A stretch of DNA of 64,000 nucleotides from Neurospora tetraspora. Lineage: Eukaryota > Ascomycota > Sordariomycetes > Sordariales > Sordariaceae. Shown here piece after piece: positions 58,201-64,000 of this stretch. The DNA lies in contig NW_026944384.1 of NCBI RefSeq assembly GCF_033439725.1, forward strand, positions 5,642,001-5,706,000, written 5' to 3'. The stretch's first letter is position 1. Each line of letters starts with the position of its first letter. The position numbers and the translations under genes are program-made. The notes below the pieces were generated by a model. The model was given only the letters and a program-made list of their open reading frames with translations. It did no database searches and was not told the origin of the DNA.

Positions 58201-60562
58201 CCTCAACGGCAACCAACAGTCCGGTCAGGAGCAGGACGAGTGGTACAGGACTGAAGAGGACCGGAAGCGCGATACCTTGGTCACCAACCCTTACGAGGAC
58301 GCCAGCCCCATCGCCAACCTTGCTGGTCTTGGAGACAGCCTTCTTTCTCCTGGTGGTTACGATAACTACGGCAATGCCACTCGTAGCCCTGTCGGTCAGA
58401 AGGTCGATGAGGGATATATCTCCCAGGGACCTAACAAGACCCCGGATACTTCGATGGACAAGGGCAAGGATATCGACTATGGCACCCCTCTCAACCTTGG
58501 TGGTGCTAAGAACCAGAACCCCATGGACTTCTTCGGCTCCGGTTCGCGACAAGTTAGTGGCATGTCGGACGGAATGGACTCGCAGATGTATGACCCCGCC
58601 ACTGGAACGGGCATTGACAAGATCGAGTCCAAGGATATCATGGCCTTGATGCAACATGTAAGTTTGTTCGTGTCATTGTACTGAAGTATGCCCGCTAACA
58701 GCTTACAGTTGATGGTCCGCGATGCTCAGCGCAGTGCTCGCGATACCGAGATTTTGGTCACCCTTGTTCGCGCCGCCACCGAGATGCGCAACAACTTTGA
58801 GGACCTTAAGCGTCTTCTTGCTGATACTGAGGATGTTATTATCACCGAAGTCAAGGAGAACACCGAGAAGACGGTCCAGCGTGCCATCAACGGCCCTCGT
58901 CCTTTTCCCGGAAGCGCCCCTCGCTCTCTTCACTCCAACTCGCAGGCGGCTACCACCACTACGATGGATGAGATGAGCAACAAGAAGCAGAAGAACATCT
59001 TCCGCCGTGCTCTGATGAAGGGTCTGGGTCACAAAGGACCCAACGACCTTGGCAGGATTGAGGATATGCTGATGCAGCTCCTGACTCAGGTTGATGACCT
59101 CAAGTCCCAGACTGTTCCTGGTGCTGGTTCTGTCCCGATGAGCCATCAGGATGAGCGTTCGTATGAGAACATGCAGTCTCAGGGCCAATATGAGCAAGAT
59201 CGTGGTTACGAGCCGGAGGGACATGCTGGAACTTCCACTAACAGTGCGTCTCAGTCCGGACAGCTGTCCATCCAGTCTCGGGGAACCCCCGGCCAGCAAA
59301 ACTACGTCCGCAAGGTGTCCGGTCACAGGATAAGTACCGTGCCCGAGGACGACGAGGATGATGAGTATGACAACGAGAGCATTCGCTTTGGCGGGCCGGA
59401 GGTGTTGATGACCCCTGCCCACGCACAGCGTTCTGGCTCGTTGCAAGCAACGCCCCGTGGGTCGCCGCCTAACGCTTCGGGCGCTCTTCAGATGTCGCCT
59501 GGTTACGACAACACTCGGCGGTCGCCTGCGTATGATAATTGCCGGTCGCCCGCTTATGAGAATGCCAGGTCCCCTGATTACCAGCAGCAATACGAAAATA
59601 CCAGGTCGCCAGACTACCAGAATGCTGCTAAGCAAAACGAGGACCAGAAGAAGAAGGGGAGGTCAAGCTGGTTCAAGTCCCGGTGGTCGGAGAGCACTAC
59701 GACTACCAACATTACTCAACTCTTCCGCCGTAGCGGTCAGTCACGCAAGGACGAGGAAGACGAGCAGCAGTGGAGCCCCAGGCCGGCCGACCAGCCTACC
59801 ATGCCTACGTACCGCAACAACACGGTTTCGTCTCGGGCGGACTCGATTGGCACCTCCACCTACTCGGACAACTTCCAGTTCTCCAACCCCCATCCCAAGC
59901 CCAAGAACGACCCTTACTCCCAGGGACCTGAGCTGAGCCACGACCTTCACGAGGACCCCGAGTCTCCCGTGCTTGCGTACAACTCGATGCAGCCACCGCA
60001 GCCTAACTGGGTGGCGATGACGCCTGAGGAAGCCAAGTACAAGGCGCACCGCAACTCGCTCAACCTGGTACATCCTCAGCCCCGCCAGGGCCAGACGGAG
60101 CGCTTCAAGCAAGCCCTCGAGTCTCAGGCGCTCGGCTTCACGGGTGGCAACTCGCCCATGCTGAGCCCCAAGTCCGAAGACTGGGCCGGATCCGCCACCA
60201 GCCTCAACCGGCTGCCTCGCAACCTGAACCGCGATAGTTTCGAATCTCAGAGCAACGAGGCCAACCCGAACTGGCAGCAGATCTACTCTTCTTCGCCCGC
60301 TCCGGCGGCCCTTAGCATTACCTCTGGCGGACCTCCCAGGCCGCCCAAGGAGCCCATTGATGGCACCACTGGCAGCGGCCCTAACAGCCCGAGCCAGACG
60401 CGCAAGTTGGAGAACAAGAATTTGAGTGGAGCGACGGGTCAGGTGTCGAGACGGCCTAGTGGGCCCAGGCCGATGACGCCGTCGAATGATAGGGAGGGCA
60501 GGGGAAGTGGAGGAATTCTGAGCGAGGGAAGCAGGAGGACTGGAAGCTTGTTGAGGGATTAG
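55253..60562 (+). CDS. Large disordered fungal protein of unknown function, 1752 aa, 2 exons
   Basis: I do not recognise a named family. Exons are 55253-58657 and 58709-60562, with a 51-nt intron (GTAAGT donor, CTAAC branch site, CAG acceptor); reading into the intron stops after eight codons. The protein is Ser/Arg/Asp-rich and mostly disordered. Three short Ala/Gly-rich segments occur near residues 243 (LAGAAAGITAAAV), 485 (AAAGAAMGAAAAAA) and 843 (TSAAVGAAAAAL). A helical region of about 70 residues straddles the exon junction (MALMQHLMVRDAQRSARDTE onward). Another helix follows at RIEDMLMQLLTQVDDLKSQ. An RSPxY repeat lies at about 1398-1445. The C-terminus is Pro/Ser-rich. The composition recalls septal-pore or cell-cortex scaffold proteins of filamentous fungi, but that is only an impression. 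Confidence 0.85.
59498..59633 (+). repeat. RSPxY-coding tandem repeat within the 1752-residue protein
   Basis: Five or six imperfect units of the pattern (S/R)SP-x-Y-x-N, for example RRSPAYDNCRSPAYENARS, then the same with DYQ. Each unit has a Ser-Pro that could be a proline-directed kinase site. Confidence 0.8.
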
Positions 60563-61464
60563 ATGATGGGATAATCGGGTGATAAACGATGAGGTGGATC
60601 TAGACGATGGATGTCTAGGTGGATGTGATGGATGCGGATGAGACAAAGATGGATGGATGGATATCTCTGATGTTGAAAGGAAAGGAAAGCAAGCGTGCGT
60701 GCGTGCCTGCGTTAGTTTATTCTGCTGGGGGAAAATTATTTGGGCGTTGTTTGTTATTTTGATGATACCGAGTCTTTTTACATGGCTTGCCAGTAACGTA
60801 TAAACTAGCATTTCGTTGTTGTTTCTATCTCATGGTCATGATGAAATCTTCACTGGGCTGTTGGATGAGCTGAGTGTAGGTTGGGTAGCTAAAGCTAGAC
60901 TGGGCTGCTGGGTAGCCTTGTGCTGGATATAGTTCTCTCGGATATGACCGGGACAATAATGGTAAAAGACAAAATGATTCCCACTGACCAACAAAGTCCC
61001 CATGTTCCATATCTGATGCTGATGATGATTGCTGTCACATGTTGAAGCCAAGGGACCCATGCCCAAAACCCTAACCCGAACGGTCTCGTGGCCTGTCCGA
61101 AGTCGCCCGAGGACCAATTGGCATTTTCAGTGGCGGCAAATTCCCCACGGGCGGCAATGCAACCTGTCGATGTCATATCTTTCATCTCTCGTTTGTTGTA
61201 TCTTTTTTTGAAATTTTGGATGAACCCCTTTCTTTTCGTCTGTACTTTGTTCGTCCGTTCGCAACGCCGACCGCTAGACTCTGATCTCTGGCGAAGAAAC
61301 TCTACATCATATACGATTCCTACTACGGCCATATCCCTTAATTGCGCGCGCGCAATGTCAACGACGACATCTTCCCAGTTCATGATTTAACGATAACCCG
61401 ACGACGAACGACCTAATTTACTGCTCTTCTTGTCCATATACTAGTTGTCCGAACGTCTTATAAT
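60563..61464. other. Spacer between the 1752-residue protein gene and the ABC1K gene
   Basis: The two genes point the same way. It includes a GGAT microsatellite near 60638-60662, a GTGC run near 60693 and no supported coding sequence. Confidence 0.6.
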
Positions 61465-63547
61465 ATGCCAGCCCAGACTTCTTTCCCTTCGCTCGCTGCG
61501 CTCAGGCGCCTGCAGACGCTCAACCATGTCCATGCGCCTCTCCGACGAACTGGCAGCGGCAGGATAACGAACGGGTGGACGTGCGCAAGCTGTCGCAGCC
61601 AACTTTCTTCTTCTTTTTCGTCATCCTCCTCCTATAACTCGACACTTGCCCGACGATCGTTTTCCGCTTCTTCGAAACGATATAGCAACCAAAGCTCGAA
61701 CGGCTCTTCCTCTTCTTCCTCCTCGAACAACACCAACGGAAAAACCACAAACAACGGCCGACGAACAGTGCTGCTAGCGGCTGGTGGAGGCGTAGCGACC
61801 GCGGGATTGCTGGCGTTTGGTGACGATGTCAAGTATACATACGAAGCGGTGGAGAGGACGGGGAGGGTGGCGAGTGCGCTGGCGGTTTGCGTCAACGATT
61901 ACCGGAAGACGTTGAACGCAAGAGAGAAGATTGAGGATGCGGAGGAGAAGCAGCGGTTGCTGAGGGAGTGTCATCAGCGGTGCGCGGATCGGACGCTGGA
62001 GGTTTTGGAGAAGAGTGGTGGGATTTTTATCAAGTTGGGACAGCATTTGGTTAGTACCCGGTACAGAGAGAGATACTATAAGATGGGCGAGAACAGAATG
62101 CTAACAGACGACAAAACAGAGCGCAATGAACTACCTCCTCCCCCCCGAATGGACAACGACCTTCATCCCCCTCCAAGACAAATGCCCCGTCTCCTCTTTC
62201 GAGTCGATCGAGCGCATGTTCCTCCAAGACACCGGCACCTCGCTCTGGGACTACTTCTCCGAATTCTCCCGTGAGCCCATCGGCGCCGCCTCACTTGCCC
62301 AAGTCCACCTAGCCACCATCAAAGAAACCGGCCAGCGCGTCGCCGTCAAAGTCCAACACCCGTCCCTCCAGCGCTGGGCGCCCCTCGACATGCGTCTGAC
62401 GTCGACCACCTTCAAAACCCTCAAGTACTTTTTCCCCGAATACGACCTCGAATGGCTCTCCTCCGAAGTCGAGATCTCTCTCCCAAAAGAACTCGACTTC
62501 ACCTGCGAAGCCGAAAACGCCCGCCGCACCTCCCGCCACTTCTCCCAACACGCTCCCTCTTTGCCATTGGTCATCCCCGACGTCCTCTGGGCTAAGAAGC
62601 GCCTGCTGGTAATGGCCTGCGAATCAGGCCACCGCCTCGACGATCTCTCGTACATGGACGCCCACGGCATCGACCGGGACGAAGTCTCCGCCACTTTGGC
62701 GCGGATCTTCAACGAGATGATTTTCGGCGAGGGCGCGCCCCTCCACTGCGATCCGCACGGGGGTAACATCGCCATCCGCCACAACCCCTCTTCTCGCTCC
62801 AACAAGGCAAAGACCAATTTCGACATAATCCTCTACGACCACGGCCTCTACCGCGACATCCCCCTCCCGCTCCGGCGCTCCTACGCCAAACTCTGGCTCG
62901 CCATCATCGACGGCGACATTCCCAAGATGAAACGATACGTGTACGAAGTCGCCGGCATCGGGGAAGATAAATTCCCCCTTTTTGCCAGCGCCATCACCGG
63001 TCGCGACTTTATTAATGTCGTCTCCGCCACCGACAGCGGAGGCGTCTTGAAACCCAAGGAAGCATCGGAACAGAAATCCATGTCTACGGCACTGCAGGAA
63101 GGGTTGATTGTGGATTTGGTGCAGATGTTGGGGCAGGTGCCGAGGATTATTTTGTTGATTTTGAAGACGAATGATTTAACTAGAGCGCTGGATGAGAGTT
63201 TACATACGAGCCAGGGGCCGGTGAGGCAGTTTTTGATTTTGGCTAGGTATTGTATGCGTACCGTGTTTTATGAGCAACTGGAAAAAATTCGGGAGATGAG
63301 CGGAGGAGGGGGAGGCAGAGGCAGTTTGTGGAGCAGGCCGGGGAATGTGGTGCTGGTGGTGAAGGCGTGGTGGGAGATGGCGAGGGTGGAGATCAAGTTG
63401 GAGGTTTTTGAGTTGTGGTTGAGGGTTAAGAGGGCGCTTGGGTTGGGACAGGGAGGGTTTGGGCAAAGTGTGCCGGTGGGGAGGAAGGGGCAGAGGAGGT
63501 TGGAGGTGGAGGTTGAGAGGGAGGTTGAGGCTACGGCTACGGCGTAA
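61465..63547 (+). CDS. Mitochondrial ABC1/ADCK (UbiB-type) atypical kinase, Mcp2/ADCK1-like, 670 aa, 2 exons
   Basis: Atypical kinase of the ABC1 family, members of which control coenzyme Q and lipid homeostasis at the inner membrane. Exons are 61465-62049 and 62120-63547 (GTTAGT donor, CAG acceptor). The N-terminus is Arg/Ser-rich without acidic residues for about 100 positions, fitting a mitochondrial presequence, then a short hydrophobic segment near 100-115. Family motifs in order are KxGQ as KLGQ (190-193), the Ala-rich loop AAS (251-253), VAVKV with Lys272, the ExD motif KELD (E319, D321), the catalytic loop HCDPHGGN (D406, N411) and metal-binding DHG (435-437) in place of DFG. DHG with GLY after it is usual for the ADCK1/Mcp2 branch, so I place it there rather than with Coq8. 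Poly-Ser in the presequence is a simple-repeat feature. Confidence 0.9.
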
Positions 63548-64000
63548 GGGGGTGGGTGATGGATGATGGATGGATGGATGAGACTTATGGATTAAAAGAG
63601 TGCATGAGATGATTGCATTGTGTGATTAGAGAATAGAACTTACCTAGATGTAGATGTAGAGAGATACCTATTGTTTCTTGGTTGCGGTGCCAGCCAGCCT
63701 CGTTTGGGTCACTCCCTCGTCCATCTTGGTCGTCTTGTGGCAACAAGTGGTTTGTTTACATCTCGAAAAGGGGCATTCTGGTTCCACTTGCGATGATCCC
63801 AGCAATTTATAACACCTCACTTGTTCTCCAGGTGTTACCCATAGGTATTCCAAGAGGACACTGAATAACTCGGACAGCCACCTCACACATCATTCATAGG
63901 ATTATCCGGCAGCCTGGCGTCGTCATCATCGTTCTCATCCCAGGAGATAGATGCCTACCTCAACGGTAATGGTGAAAATGAATTGACGACACCTCAGACA
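63548..64000. other. 3' flank of the ABC1K gene
   Basis: An ATGG microsatellite occurs at about 63560-63580; nothing else is supported to the end of the window. Confidence 0.6.

Noticed and set aside
58703-59635. A 310-codon minus-strand frame
   Set aside because: It is a shadow of the second exon of the 1752-residue protein and does not resemble any family.
59741-60811. A 356-codon minus-strand frame
   Set aside because: Mostly antisense to the 1752-residue protein and very Arg/Leu/Val-rich, as expected of an antisense frame.
1-64000. tRNA, 5S rRNA or snRNA genes
   Set aside because: No B-box-like GGTTCGANTCC with a matching acceptor stem and no 5S-like string was seen on reading both strands by eye. 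A tRNAscan or Infernal run could still reveal one.
1-64000. CRISPR arrays, operons or bacterial elements
   Set aside because: The window is eukaryotic: spliced genes, no regularly spaced repeat-spacer arrays and no ribosome-binding sites.

Overview
The window looks like chromosomal DNA of a filamentous ascomycete, most likely Neurospora or a close Sordariales relative. The reasons are short GT-AG introns (about 50-140 nt) with GTAAGT-like donors and CTAAC branch sites, gene-poor spacers several kilobases long, and recognisable orthologues of Neurospora proteins (Tom70, dynactin ARP1/ro-4, a class III chitin synthase, Sly1). A 2.3-kb block of almost pure A+T holding diverged repeats looks like damage by repeat-induced point mutation (RIP). 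Species identity is an inference; no database was searched.

Layout, left to right: plasma-membrane syntaxin (+, 2084-3256); mitochondrial import receptor Tom70 (-, 5419-7523); class-IV aminotransferase / aminodeoxychorismate lyase-like enzyme (+, 8870-9750); dynactin ARP1 (+, 11023-12385); a 4-kb spacer; a small GRGGAGN-repeat protein of the DUF3602/Par32 type (-, 16444-16908); a 6.9-kb spacer; class III chitin synthase (-, 23800-27135) with an upstream GC-AG intron; the AT-rich RIP relic (29041-31326); Sly1 (-, 31938-34258); a 1639-residue PP1-docking, CCCH zinc-finger protein that I read as PNUTS/Ppn1-like (+, 37822-42741); a tail-anchored FHA protein (-, 44671-47101); an IFRD-family protein (+, 50025-51407); a 1752-residue fungal protein of unknown function (+, 55253-60562); and a mitochondrial ABC1/ADCK kinase-like protein (+, 61465-63547). 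All multi-exon models were checked by hand for reading-frame continuity; lengths match the known families where I know them.

The genes do not form an operon-like or biosynthetic cluster. There is a loose theme of secretion and hyphal tip growth (syntaxin, Sly1, chitin synthase, dynactin) and of mitochondria (Tom70, ABC1K), but these are ordinary housekeeping genes and proximity is probably chance. I saw no tRNA, rRNA, CRISPR array, intact transposon or secondary-metabolite cluster.

The most interesting signals are: (1) after the syntaxin TAG stop, the same frame stays open for 95 codons with a Pro/Ala/Gln-rich, protein-like composition and an Asn-Ala-Thr glycosylation sequon, a candidate for stop-codon readthrough; (2) an RVNF PP1-docking motif plus C-terminal CCCH finger that gives a function to the 1639-residue protein; (3) inside the RIP block, a 123-bp non-RIPped island flanked by a 14-bp direct repeat, with a sister repeat copy carrying what looks like an empty site or excision footprint; (4) a GC-AG intron that adds a new N-terminus to the chitin synthase; (5) exact 38-residue spacing of three GRGGAGN motifs.
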